A stretch of 64,000 nucleotides of DNA from positions 1 through 64,000 of the forward strand of contig CANTAL010000096.1 of assembly GCA_947650365.1 (NCBI GenBank), in the 5' to 3' direction. The stretch is from Chamaelirium japonicum (lineage: Eukaryota > Streptophyta > Magnoliopsida > Liliales > Melanthiaceae). A model generated the notes under the pieces. It made no database searches and was not told where the DNA came from. It worked only from the letters and a program-made list of their open reading frames with translations. Positions 30,328 through 45,200 of the stretch are shown here, piece after piece (the stretch's first letter is position 1; each line of letters begins with the position of its first letter). A program made the position numbers and the translations under genes.

Positions 30328-33217
30328 TGCGAATGAATTTGAATGGATCGGACGAATGAATTAGAGTGGATCGTACGAATGAATTAGAATGGATCAAATG
30401 AATGAATTAGAATGGATCGTACGAATGAATTAGAATGCATCGTACGAAAGAATTAGAATGGATCGTGCGAATGAAATAGAATGGATCGTATGAATGAATT
30501 AGAATGGATTGTACGAATGGATTAGAATGGATCGTACGAATGCATTCTAATTCCTTCGTACGATCCATTCTAATTCCTTCGTACGATCCATTCTATTTCA
30601 TTCGTATGATCCATTCTAATTCCTTCGTACGATTCATTCTAATTCCTTCGTATCCATTCTAATTCACTCATAGGATCCATTCTAATCCATTCGTACGATC
30701 CATTCTAATTCATTCGCATGAATGTAACCATTCTAATTCATTTATTTGATCCATTCTAATTCATTCGTACGATCCATTCTAATTCATTCGTACGATCCAT
30801 TCTAATTCATTCGTACGATCCATTGTAATTCATTCATACAATCCATTTAGATTCATTCGCACAAATGTATCCATTCAAATTCAGTCGTACGATCCAGTCT
30901 AATTCATTAGCACGATCCATGCTAATTCATTCGTTCGATCAATTCTAATTCATTAGCACGATCCATTCTAATTCATTCGTACGATCCATTCTAATTCATT
31001 CGTACGATCCATTCTTACTCATTCGTATGATCCATTCTAATTCATTCGTACGATCCATTCTAATTCATTCGTACGATCGATTCTAATTCATTCGCACTAT
31101 CCATTCTAATTCATTCGTACGATCCATTCTAATTCATTCGTCTGATTCATTCTAATTTATTCGTTCAAATATATCCACTCTAATTCATTCGTACAATCCA
31201 TTCTAATTCATTCGTACGGTCCATTCTAATTCATTCGCACAATCCATTCTATTTCATTCGTACGATCCATTCTTACTCATTCGTATGATCCATTATGGAT
31301 ACATTCGTGCGAATGAATTTGAATGGATCATAGAATGAGTAAGAATGGATCGTACGAATGAAATAGAATGGATTGTGCGAATGAATTAGAATGGATCGTA
31401 CGAATGAATTAGAATGGATCGTGTGAAAGAATTAGAATGGATCGTGCTAATGAATTAGAATGGATCGTACGAATGGATTAGAATGGATGCATTCGAGCGA
31501 ATGAATTAGAATGGATCGTACGAATGAATTAGAATGGAATATACGAATGAATTAGAATGGATCGTACGAATGAATTAGAATGGATCGTATGAATGAATTA
31601 GAATGGATCATACGAATGAATTAGAATGGATCATGCGAATGAATTCGAATGGATCGTACGATCCATTCTAATTCATTCATACAATCCATTCTAATTCATT
31701 CGCACGAATGTATCCATTCTAATCCATTCGTACGATCCATTCTAATTCATTCGCACAAATGTATCCATTCTAATTCATTCGTACGAGAGATTCTAATTCA
31801 TTCGTATGATCCATTCTAATTCATTCGTACGATCCATTCTAATTCATTCGTATGATCCATTCTAATTAATTCGAATGATCCATTCTAATTCATTCGTACC
31901 ATCCATTCTAATTCATTCGTACGATCCATTCTAATTCATTCGTACGATCCATTCTAATTCATTCGTATGATCCATTCTAATTAATTCGTATGATCCATTC
32001 TAATTCATTCGTACGATCCATTCTAGTTCATTCGTACGATCCATTCTAATTCATTCGCACAATCCATTCTATTTCATTCGTACGATCCATTCTTACTTAT
32101 TGGTATGATCCATTCTAATTCATTCGCACGAATGTATCCATTCTAATTCATTCGTACGAATCCATTCTAATTCATTCGTACAATCCATTCTATTTCATTC
32201 GTACGATCCATTCTTACTCATTCGTATGATCCATTTTAATTCATTCGCACGAATGTATCCATTCTAAATCATTCGTACGATCCATTCTAAATCATTCGTA
32301 CGATCCATTCTATTTCATTCGTATGATCAATTCTAATTCATTCTGTTTCATTCGTACGATCCGTTCTAATTCACTCATACGATCCACTCTAATTCATTCA
32401 TACGATCCATTCTAATTCATTTGTACGAATATATCCATTCTAATTCATTCGTACAATCCATTCTAATTCCTTCGTACGATCCATTCTAATTCCTTCGTGC
32501 GATGCATTCTAATTCCTTCGTACGATCCATTCTATTTCATTCGTATGATCCATTCTAATTCTTTCGTACGATCCATTCTAATTCCTTCGTACGATCCATT
32601 CTAATTCCTTCGTATCCATTCTAATTCACTCATACGATCCATTCTAATTCATTCATACGATCTATTCTAATTCATTCATACAATCCATTCTAATTCTTTC
32701 ACACGATCCATTCTAATTCATTCGTACGATCCATTCTAATTCATTCGCACAATCCATTCTATTTCATTCGTACGATCCATTCTTACTCATTGGTACGATC
32801 CATTCTAATTCATTCGCACGAATGTATGCATTCTAATTCATTCGTACAATCCATTCTAATTCTTTCACACGATCCATTCTAATTCATTCGTACGATCCAT
32901 TCTAAATCATTCGGGCAATCCATTCTATTTCATTCGTACGATCAATTCTAATTCATTAGAATGGATCGTACGAATGAATTAGAATGGATCATATTAATGA
33001 ATTAGAATGGATCGTACGAATGAATTAGAATGGATCGTATGAACGAATTAGAATGGATCGTATGAAGGAATTAGAATGGATCGTACGAATGAATTAGAAT
33101 GGATATATTCGTGCAAATGAATTAGAATGGATCGTATGAATGAATTAGAATGGATCGTACGAATGAATTTGAATGGATATATTCGTGCAAATGAATTAGA
33201 ATGGATCGTATGAATGT

Positions 33218-33247
33218 ATTAGAATGGATCGTACGATCCATTCTAAT
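33218..33247. repeat. 30-bp perfect palindrome at junction of the two 19 kb copies
   Basis: Arms ATTAGAATGGATCGT and its reverse complement meet at 33,232/33,233. The last base of copy 1 (33,230) and first of copy 2 (33,231) lie inside it, so the duplication junction is itself a strand-switch palindrome. Confidence 0.9.
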
Positions 33248-36200
33248 TCATTCGTACGATCCATTCTAATTCATTCGTAAGATCCATTCTAATTCATTCG
33301 TACGATCCATTCTAATTCATTCGTACGATCCATTGTAATTCATTCGCACGAATGTATACATTCTAGTTCATTCGTATGATCCATTCTAATTCATTCGTAC
33401 GATCCATTCTAATTCATTCGCACGATCAATTCTAATTCATTCATACGATCCATTCTAATTCATTCATACGATCCATTCTAATTCATTCCTACAATCCATT
33501 CTAATTCATTCGCCCGATCCATTCTAATTCATTCATACGATCCATTCTATTCGAATGGATCATGCGATCCATTAGAATTCATTCGCACGATCTATTCTAA
33601 TTCATTCATACGATCCATTCTAATTCATTCATACAATGCATTCTAATTCTTTCACACGATCCATTCTAATTCATTCGTACGATCTATTCCAATTCATTCG
33701 TATAATCCATTCTATTTCATTTGTACGATCCATTCTTACTCATTCGTATGATCCATTCTAATTCATTCGTACGATCCATTCTAATTCATTTGTACGATCC
33801 ATTCTAATTCATTCGTACAATCCATTCTATTTCATTCGTACGATCCATTCTTACTCATTCGTATGATCCATTCTAATTCATTCGCACGAATGTATCCATT
33901 CTAATTCATTCATACAATCCATTCTAATTTATTCCGTACAATCCATTCTAATTCATTCGTACGATCGTACGAATGAATTAGAATGGATCGTACGAATGAA
34001 TTAGAATAGATTGTGCGAATGAATTAGAATGGATCGTACGAATGAATTAGAATGGATCGTACGAATGAATTAGAATGGATCATACGAATGAGTAAGAATG
34101 GATCGTACGAATGAATTAGAATGGATCGTACGAATAAATTAGAATGGATACATTCGTCCGAATGAATTAGAATGGATCATACGAATGAGTAAGAATGGAT
34201 CGTACGAATGAAATAGAATAGATCGTACGAATGAATTAGAATGGAATATACGAATGAATTAGAATGGATCATACGAATGAATTAGAATGGATCGTATGAA
34301 TGAATTAGAATGGATCGTACGAATGAATTAGAATGGATTGTGCGAATGAATTCGAATGGATCGAGCTAATGAATTAGAATGGAATAGAATAGATTGTACG
34401 AATGAATTAGAATGGATCGTACGAAGGAATTAGAATGGATCCTACGAATGAATTAGAATGGATCGTACGAATGAATTAGAATGGATACATTCGTGCGAAT
34501 GAATTAGAATGGATACATTCGTGCGAAAGAATTAAAATAGATCATATGAATGAATTAGAATGGATCCTATGAATGAATTAGAATGGATCATGCGAATGAA
34601 TTAGAATGGATCGTACGAATGAATTAGAATGGATCTTGTGAAAGAATTAGAATGGATTGCACGAATGAATTAGAATGGATTGTACGAATGAATTAGAATG
34701 GATCGTGTGAAAGAATTAGAATGGATTGTATGAATGAATTAGAACGTACGATCCATTCTAATTCATTCGTACGATCCATTCTAATTCCTTCATATGATCC
34801 ATTCTAATTCATTCGTACGATCCATTCTAATTCATTCGCGCAATCTATTCTAATTCATTCATACGATCCATTCTAATTCATTCGTACGATCCATTCTAAT
34901 TCATTCATACAATCCATTCTAATTTATTCGCACGAATGTATCCATTCTAATTCATTCGTACGATCCATTCTAATTCATTAATATGATCCATTCAAATTCA
35001 TTCGTACGATCCATTCTAATTCACTCATACGATCCATTCTAATACATTCATATGATCCATTCTAATTCATTTGCACGAATATATCCATTCTAATTCATTC
35101 GTATGATCACGAATGTATCCATTCTAGTTCATTCGTACGATCCATTCTAATTCATTCGTACGATACATTCTCATTCATTCATACGATCTATTCTAATTCA
35201 TTCATACAATCCATTCTAATTCTTTCACACGATCCATTCTAATTCATTCGTACGATTCATTCGTAGGATCCATTCTAATTCATTCGTACGATCCATTCTA
35301 ATTGATTCGCACGAATGTATCCATTCTAGTTCATTCGTATGATCCATTCCAATTCATTCGTACGATCCATTCTAATTCATTCGCACGATCCATTCTAATT
35401 CATTCTAATTCATTCGTACGATCCATTCTACGATCCATTCTAATTCATTCGTATATTCCATTCTAATTCATTAGCACGATCCATGCTAATGAATTAGAAT
35501 GGATCGTACGATCCAATCTAATTTATTCATACGATCCATTCTTACTCATTCGTATGATCCATTCTAATTCAATCGTACGATCCATTCTAATTCATTCGTA
35601 CGATCCATTATAATTCTTTCATACGATCCATTCTAATTCATTCGTACGATCCATTCTAATTCATTCGTACGATCCATTCTAATTCCTTCGTACGATCCAT
35701 TCTAATTCATTCATACGATCCATTCTAATTCATTTGCACGATCCATTCTAATTCATTCGTACGATCCATTCTAATTCATTCATACGATCCATTCAAATTC
35801 ATTCGCACGAATGTATCCATTCTAATTCATTCGTACGATCCATTCTAATTCATTCACACGTGCAAATGAATTAGAATGGATCGTATGAATGTATTAGAAT
35901 GGATCGTGCGAATGAATTAGAATGGATCGTGCGAATGAATTAGAATGGATCGTACGAATGAACTAGAATGGATACATTCGTGCGAATGAATTAGAATGGA
36001 TCGGACGAATGAATTACAATGGATCGTACGAATGAATTAGAATGGATCGTACGAATGAATTAGAATGGATACATTCGTCCGAATGAATTAGAATAGATCA
36101 TACGAATGAGTAAGAATGGATCGTACGAATATATTAGAATAGATTGTACGAATGAATTAGAATGGATTAGACGAATGAATTAGAATGGATCGTGTGAAAG

Positions 36201-39200
36201 AATTAGAATGGATTGTATGAATGAATTAGAATGGATCGTATGAATGAATTAGAATGGATCGTGCGAATGAATTCGAATGGATCGTACGAATTCATTCTAA
36301 TTCATTCATACAATCCATCCTAATTCTTTCACACGATCCATTCTAATTCATTCGTAGGATCCATTTTAATTCATTCGTACAATCTATTCTATTTCATTCG
36401 TACGATCCATTCTTACTCATTCGTATGATCGATTCTAATTCATTCGGACGAATGTATCCATTCTACTTTATTCGTACGATCCATTCTAATTCATTCGTAC
36501 GATCCATTCTAATTCCTTCGTACGATCCATTCTAATTCATTCGTACGATCCATTCTAATTCATTCATACGATCCATTCTAATTCATTCGTACGATCCATT
36601 CTAATTCATTCGCACAAATGTATCCATTCTAATTCATTCGTACAATCCATTCTAATTTATTCATAAGATCCATGCTAATTCATTAGTACGATCCATTCTA
36701 ATTCATTCGTACGATCCATTCTAATTCATTCGCACGAATGTATCCATTCTAGTTCATTCGTACGATCCATTCTAATTCATTCGTACGATCCATTCTAATT
36801 CATTCATACAATCCATTCTAATTCTTTCACACGATCCATTCTAATTCATTCGTATGATCCATTCTAATTCATTCGTATGAATGTAACCATTCTAATTCAT
36901 TCATACGATCCATTCTAATTCATTCGTACGATCTATTCTAATTCATTCATACGATCCATTCTAATTCATTCGTACGATCCATTCTAATTCATTCGCACGA
37001 ATGTATCCATTCTAGTTCATTCGTACGATCCATTGTAATTCATTCGTACGATCCATTCTAATTCATTCATACAATCCATGCTAATTCTTTCACACGATCC
37101 ATTCTAATCCATTCGTATGATCCATTCTAATTCATTCGGACGAATGTATCCATTCTAATTTATTCGTACGATCCATTCTAATTCATTCGTACGATCCATT
37201 CTAATTCATTTGTACGATCCATTCTTACTCATTCGTATGATCCATTCTACTTCATTCGTACGATCCATTGTAATTCATTCGTACGATCGATTCTAATTCA
37301 TTCGCACTATCCATTCTAATTCATTCGTATGATCCATTCTAATTCATTCGTATGATCCATTCTAATTTATTCGTTCAAATATATCCATTCTAATTCATTC
37401 GTACGATCCATTCTAATTCATTCGTACGAATGTATCCATTCTAATTCATTCGTACGATCCATTCTAATTCATTCGTACGATCCATTCTAATTCATTCATA
37501 TGATCCATTCTAATTCATTCGGACGAATGTATCCATTCTAATTTATTCGTACGATCCATTCTAATTCATTCATTTGAACCATTCTAATTCATTCGTACGA
37601 TCCATTCTAATTCATTCGTCTGATCCATTCTAATTCATTCGCACGAATGTATCCATTCTAATTCATTCGTACGATCCATTCTAATTCATTCGTACGATCC
37701 ATTCTAATTCATTCGTAAGATCCATTCTAATTCATTCGTACGATCCATTCTAATTCATTCGTACGATCCATTCTAATTCATTCGCACGAATGTATCCATT
37801 CTAGTTCATTCGCACGATCTATTCTAATTCATTCATACAATCCATTCTAATTCTTTCACACGACCCATTCTAATTCATTCGTACGATCCATTCTAATTCA
37901 TTCGCACAATCCATTCTATTTCATTCGTACGATCCATTCTTACTCATTCGTATGATCCATTCTAATTCATTCGCACGATACGAATGAATTAGAATGGATC
38001 GTGCGAATGAATTAGAATGGATCGTACGAATGAATTAGAATGGATCGTACGAATGAACTTGAATGGATACATTCGTGCGAATGAATTAGAATGGATCGTA
38101 CGATTGAATTAGAATGGATCGTACGAATGAATTAGAATGGATCGTACGAATGAATTAGAATGGATACATTCGTGCGAATGAATTAGAATGGATCGGACGA
38201 ATGAGTTAGAATGGATCGTACGAATGAATTAGAATGGATCGTACGAATGAATTAGAATGGATCGTACGAATAAATTAGAATGGATACATTCGTCCGAATG
38301 AATTAGAATGGATCATATGAATGAGTAAGAATGGATCGTACGAATGAAATAGAATGGATCGTACGAATGAACTAGAATGTATACATTCGTGCGAATGAAT
38401 TAGAATGGATCGTACGAATGAATTAGAATGGATCGCACGAATGAATTAGAATGGATCTTACAAATGAATTAGAAGGGATACATTCGTGCGAATGAATTAG
38501 AATGGATCGGACGAATGAATTAGAATGGATCGTACGAATGAATTAGAATGGATCGTACGAATGAATTAGAATGGATCGTGCGAATAAATTAGAATTGATC
38601 ATACGAATGAGTAAGAATGGATCGTACGAATGAAATAGAATGGATCGTACGAATGAATTAGAATGGATACATTCGTGCGAATGAATTAGAATGGATACAT
38701 TCGTGCGAATGAATTAGAATGGATCGGACGAATGAATTAGAATGGATCGTATGAATGAATTAGAATGGATCGTGCGAATGAATTAGAATGGATCGTACGA
38801 ATGAATTAGAATGGATCGTACGAATGAATTAGAATGGATCATACGAATGAGTAAGAATGGATCGTACGAATGAAATACAATGGATTGTACGAATGAATTA
38901 GAATGGATACATTCATGCGAATGAATTAGAATGGATCGGACGATTGAAATAGAATGGATCGTACGATTCATTCTAATTCATTCGTACGATCCAGTCTAAT
39001 ACATTCGGACGATTCATGCTAATTCATTCGCACGATCCATTTTAATTCATTCGTACGATCCATTCTTATTCATTCATACGATCCATTCTAATTCTTTCGC
39101 ACAATCCATTCTAACTCATTCGTACAATCCATTCTAATTCATTCGTACGATCTATTCTAATTCATTCGCACGAATGTAACCATTCTAATTCATTCATACG

Positions 39201-42200
39201 ATTCATTCTAATTCATTCGTACGATCCATTCTAATTCATTCGTACGATCCATTGTAATTCATTCATACAATCCATTTAGATTCATGCGCACAAATGTATC
39301 CATTCAAATTCATTCGTACAATCCATTCTAATTCATTCGTACGATCCATTCTAATTCATTCATACGATCTATTCTAATTCATTCATACAATCTATTCTAA
39401 TTCTTTCACACGATCCATTCTAATCCATTCGTACGATCCATTCTAATTCATTAGTACGATCCATTCTAATTCACTCATACGATCCATTCTAATACATTCG
39501 TACGATCCATTCTAATTCATTTGCACGAATATATCCATTCTAATTCATTCGTACGATCCATTCTAATTCATTCATACGATCCATTCTAATTCATTTGCAC
39601 GAATATATCCATTCTAATTCATTCGTACGATCCATTCTAATTCCTTCGTACGATCCATTCTAATTCGTTCGTACAATCCATTCTAATTCTTTCGTACGAT
39701 CCATTCTAATTCATTCGTACGATCCATTCTAATTCATTAATATGATCCATTCTAATTCATTCGTACGATCCATTCTAATGAATTAGAATTGATCATACGA
39801 ATGAAATAGAATGGATTGCCCGAATGATTTAGAATGGATCGTACGAATGAATTAGAATGCATCGTGTGAAAGAATTAGAATGGATTGTACGAATGAATTA
39901 GAATGGATACATTTGTGCGAATGAATTAGAATGGATCGTACCAATGAGTAAGAATGGATCGTACGAATGAAATAGAATGGATTGTGCGAATGAATTAGAA
40001 TGGATCGTACGAATGAATTAGAATGGATCGTGTGAAAGAATTAGAATGGATTGTATGAATGAATTAGAATAGATCGTATGAATGAATTAGAATGGATCGT
40101 ATGAGTGAATTAGAATGGATACGAAGGAATTAGAATGGATCGTACGAAGGAATTAGAATGGATCGTACGAAGGAATTAGAATGGATCATACGAATGAAAT
40201 AGAATGGATCGTACGAAGGAATTAGAATGCATCGTACGAAGGAATTAGAATGGATCGTACGAAGGAATTAGAATGGATCGTATGAATGAATTAGAATGGA
40301 TATATTCGTGCAAATGAATTAGAATGGATCGTATGAATGAATTAGAATGGATCGTATGAGTGAATTAGAACGGATCGTACGAATGAAATAGAATGAATTA
40401 GAATGAATTAGAATTGATCATACGAATGAAATAGAATGGATTGTACGAATGATTTAGAATGGATCGTACGAATGATTTAGAATGGATACATTCGTGCGAA
40501 TGAATTAGAATGGATCATACGAATGAGTAAGAATGGATCGTACGAATGAAATAGAATGGATTGTACGAATGAATTAGAATGGATTCGTACGAATAAATTA
40601 GAATGGATACATTCGTGCGAATGAATTAGAATGGATCATACCAATAACTAAGAATGGATCGTACGAATGAAATAGAATGGATTGTGCGAATGAATTAGAA
40701 TGGATCGTACGAATGAATTAGAATGGATCGTACGAATGAATTAGAATGGATCATACGAATTAATTAGAATGGGACGAATGAATTAGAATGGATCGTACGA
40801 ATGAATTAGAATGGATCGTACGAATGAATTAGAATGGATCGTACGAATTAATTAGAATGGATCATACGAATGAATTAGAATGGATCGTACGAATGAATTA
40901 GAATGGATCGTACGAATGAATTAGAATGGATACATTTGTGCGAATGAATTAGAATGGATCGTACGAATGGATTAGAATGGATCGTACGAATGGATTAGAA
41001 TGGATACATTCGTGCGAATGAATTAGAATGGATTGTATGAATGAATTAGAATGGATCGTACGATCCATTCTAATTCATTCGCAAGATCCATTCTAATTCA
41101 TTCGTACGATCCATTCTAATTCATTCATACGATCCATTCTAATTCATTCGTACGATCCATTCTAATTCATTCGTATATTCCATTCTAATTCATTCGTACG
41201 ATCTATTCTATTTCATTCGTACGATCCATTCTTACTCATTCGTATGATCCATTCTAATTCATTCAGACGAATGTATCCATTCTAATTTATTCGTACGATC
41301 CATTCTAATTCATTCGTACGATCCATTCTAATTCATTCGTACGATCCATTCTTACTCATTCGTATGATCCATTCTAATTCATTCGTACGATCCATTCTAA
41401 TTCATTCGCTCGAATGTATCCATTCTAATCCATTCGTACGATCCATTCTAATTCATTAGCACGATCCATTCTAATTCTTTCACACGATCCATTCTAATTC
41501 ATTCGTACGATCCATTCTAATTCATTCGTACAATCCATTCTATTTCATTCGTACGATCCATTCTTACTCATTCGTATGATCCATTCTAATTCATTCACAC
41601 GAATATATCCATAATGGATCATACGAATGAGTAAGAATGGATCTTACGAATGAAATAGAATGGATTGTGCGAATGAATTAGAATGGACCGTACGAATGAA
41701 TTAGAATGGATCGTACGAATGAATTAGAGTGGATATATTTGAACAAATAAATTAGAATGAATCATACGAATGAATTAGAATGGATCGTACGAATGAATTA
41801 GAATGGATAGTGCGAACGAATTAGAATCGATCGTACGAATAAATTAGAATGGATCGTACGAATGAATTAGAATGGATCATACGAATGAGTAAGAATGGTT
41901 CGTACGAATGAATTAGAATGGATCGTACGAATGAATTAGAATGGATCGTGCTAATGAATTAGAATTGATCGAACGAATGAATTAGCATGGATCGTGCTAA
42001 TGAATTAGACTGGATCGTACGACTGAATTTGAATGGATACATTTGTGCGAATGAATCTAAATGGATTGTATGAATGAATAACAATGGATCGTACGAATGA
42101 ATTAGAATGGATCGTACGAATAAATTAGAATGGATCAAATGAATGAATTAGAATGGTTACATTCATGCGAATGAATTAGAATGGATCGTATGAATGGATT

Positions 42201-45200
42201 AGAATGGATCGTATGAGTGAATTAGAATGGATACGAAGGAATTAGAATGAATCGTACGAAGGAATTAGAATGGATCATACGAATGAAATAGAATGGATCG
42301 TACGAAGGAATTAGAATGGATCGTACGAAGGAATTAGAATGCATTCGTACGATCCATTCTAATCCATTCATACAATCCATTCTAATTCATTCATACGATC
42401 CATTCTATTTCATTCGCACGATCCATTCTAATTCTTTCGTACGATGCATTCTAATTCATTCGTACGATCCATTCTAATTCATTCATTTGATCCATTCTAA
42501 TTCATTCGTACGATCCATTCTAATTCATTCGTCCGATCCATTCTAATTCATTCGCATGAATTAGAATGAATTATATGAATGAATTAGAATGGATAGTACG
42601 AATGAAGTAGAATGGATCGTATGAATGAATTAGAATGGATACATTCGTGCGAATGAATTAGAATGGATCGTACGAATGAATTAGAATGGATCCTATGAAT
42701 GAATTAGAATGGCTCGTGTGAAAGAATTAGAATGGATTGTATGAATGAATTAGAATAGATCGTGGGAATGAACTAGAATGGATACATTCGTGCGAATGAA
42801 TTAGAATGGATCGTACGAATGAATTTGAATGGATCGTATGAATGAATTAGAATGGATCTTACGAATGAATTAGAATGGATCGTACGAATGAATTAGAATG
42901 GATCGTACGAATGAATTAGAATGGATACATTTGTGCGAATGAATTAGAATGGATCGGACGAATGAATTAGAATGGATCGTACGAATGAATTAGAATGGAT
43001 CAAATGAATGAATTAGAATGGATCGTACGAATAAATTAGAATGGATACATTCGTCTGAATGAATTAGAATGGATCGTACGAATGAGTTAGAATGGATCGT
43101 ATGAATGAATTAGAATGGATCGTACGAATGAATTAGAATGGATACATTCGTACGAATGAATTAGAATGGATCGTACGGAATGAATTAGAATGGATATATT
43201 TGAACGAATAAATTAGAATGGATCATACGAATGAATTAGAATGGATCGTACGAATGAATTAGAATGGATAGTGCGAATGAATTAGACTCGATCGTACGAA
43301 TGAATTAGAATGGATCGTACGAATGAATTAGAATGGATCATACGAATGAGTAAGAATGGATCGTACGAATGAATTAGAATGGATCGTACGAATGAATTAG
43401 AATGGATCGTACGAATAAATTAGAATGGATACATTCGTCCGAATGAATTAGAATGGATCATACGAATGAGTAAGAATGGATCGTACGAATGAAATAGAAT
43501 AGATTGTACGAATGAATTATAATGGATACTACGAATGAATTAGAATGGATCGTGTGAAAGAATTAGAATGGATTGTTTGAATGAATTAGAATGGATCGTA
43601 TGAATGAATTAGAATGGATCGTACGAATGGATTAGAATGGATCGTACGAATGAATTAAAATGGATCGTACGAATGAACTAGAATGGATACATTCGTGTGA
43701 ATGAATTAGAATGGATCGTACGAATGAATTAGAATGGATCGTACGAATGAATTAGAATGGATCGTACGAATGAATTAGAATGAATCGTACGAATGAATTA
43801 GAATGGATACATTCGTACGAATGAATTAGAATGGATCGTACGGAATGAATTAGAATGGATATATTTGAACGAATAAATTAGAATGGATCATACGAATGAA
43901 TTAGAATGGATCGTACGAATGAATTAGAATGGATAGTGCGAATGAATTATTCTCGATCGTACGAATGAATTAGAATGGATCGTACGAATGAATTAGAATG
44001 GATCATACGAATGAGTAAGAATGGATCGTACGAATGAATTAGAATGGATTGTACGAATGAATTAGAACGGATCGTACGAATAAATTAGAATGGATCGTGT
44101 GAAAGAATTAGAATGGATTGTATGAATGAATTAGAATGGATCGTATGAATGAATTAGAATGGATCGTACGAATGGATTAGAATGGATCGTACGAATGAAT
44201 TAGACTGGATCGTACGAATGAACTAGAATGGATACATTCGTGCGAATGAATTAGAATGGATCGTACGAATGAATTAGAATGGATCGTACGAATGAATTAG
44301 AATGGATCTTACGAATGAATTAGAATGGATCGTACGAATGAATTAGAATGGATCGTACGAATGAATTAGAATAGATCGTACGAATGAATTAGAATGGATC
44401 GTACGAAGGAATTAGAAGGGATCGTACGAATGAATTAGAATGGATCGTATGAATGAATTAGAATGGATACATTCGTGCGAATGAATTAGAATGGATTGTA
44501 CGAATGAATTAGAATGGATCATATGAATGAATTAGAATGGATACATTCGTGCGAATGAATTAGAATGGATCGTACGAATGAATTAGAATGGATCGTATGA
44601 ATGAATTAGAATGGTTACATTCATGCGAATGAATTAGAATGGATCGTACGAATGGATTAGAATGGATCGTACGAATGGATTAGAATGGATATATTCGAGC
44701 GAATGAATTAGAATGGATCGTACGAATGAATTAGAATGGATCGTTCGAATGGATTAGAATAGATCCTACGAATGGATTAAAATGGATACCTTTGTGCACA
44801 TGAATTAGAATGGATCGTACGAATGAATTAGAATGGATCATATGAATGAATTAGAATGGATCGTGTGAAAGAATTAGAATGGATTGTAAGAATGAATTAG
44901 AATAGATCGTATGAATGAATTAGAATGGATCATACGAATGAATTAGAATGGATCGTATGAATGAATTAGAATGGATCGTACGAATGAATTAGAATGGATA
45001 CATTCGTGCGAATGAATTAGAATGGATACATTCGTGCGAATGAATTAGAATAGATCGTATGAATGAATTAGAATGGATCCTATGAATGAATTAGAATGGA
45101 TCGTGCGAATGAATTAGAATGGATCGTACGAATGAATTAGAATAGATCGTACGAATGAATTAGAATGGATCGTACGAATGGATCGTACGAATGGATTAGA

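Larger units (their letters stand above)
14051..33230. repeat. 19 kb tandem segmental duplication, copy 1
   Basis: A 19,180-bp mosaic of satellite blocks whose block order and private variants recur in 33,231-51,022. Blocks: reverse 14,051-15,030; forward to 15,464; reverse to 16,287; forward to 17,069; reverse to 18,184; forward to 18,612; reverse to 20,304; forward to 21,334; reverse to 22,149; forward to 23,384; reverse to 23,913; forward to 24,643; reverse to 24,857; forward to 27,896; reverse to 30,327; forward to 30,542; reverse to 31,290; forward to 31,656; reverse to 32,957; forward to 33,230. Small forward scraps lie near 15,880 and 17,820. The edges were found by following matching variants until identity stopped. 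Confidence 0.92.
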
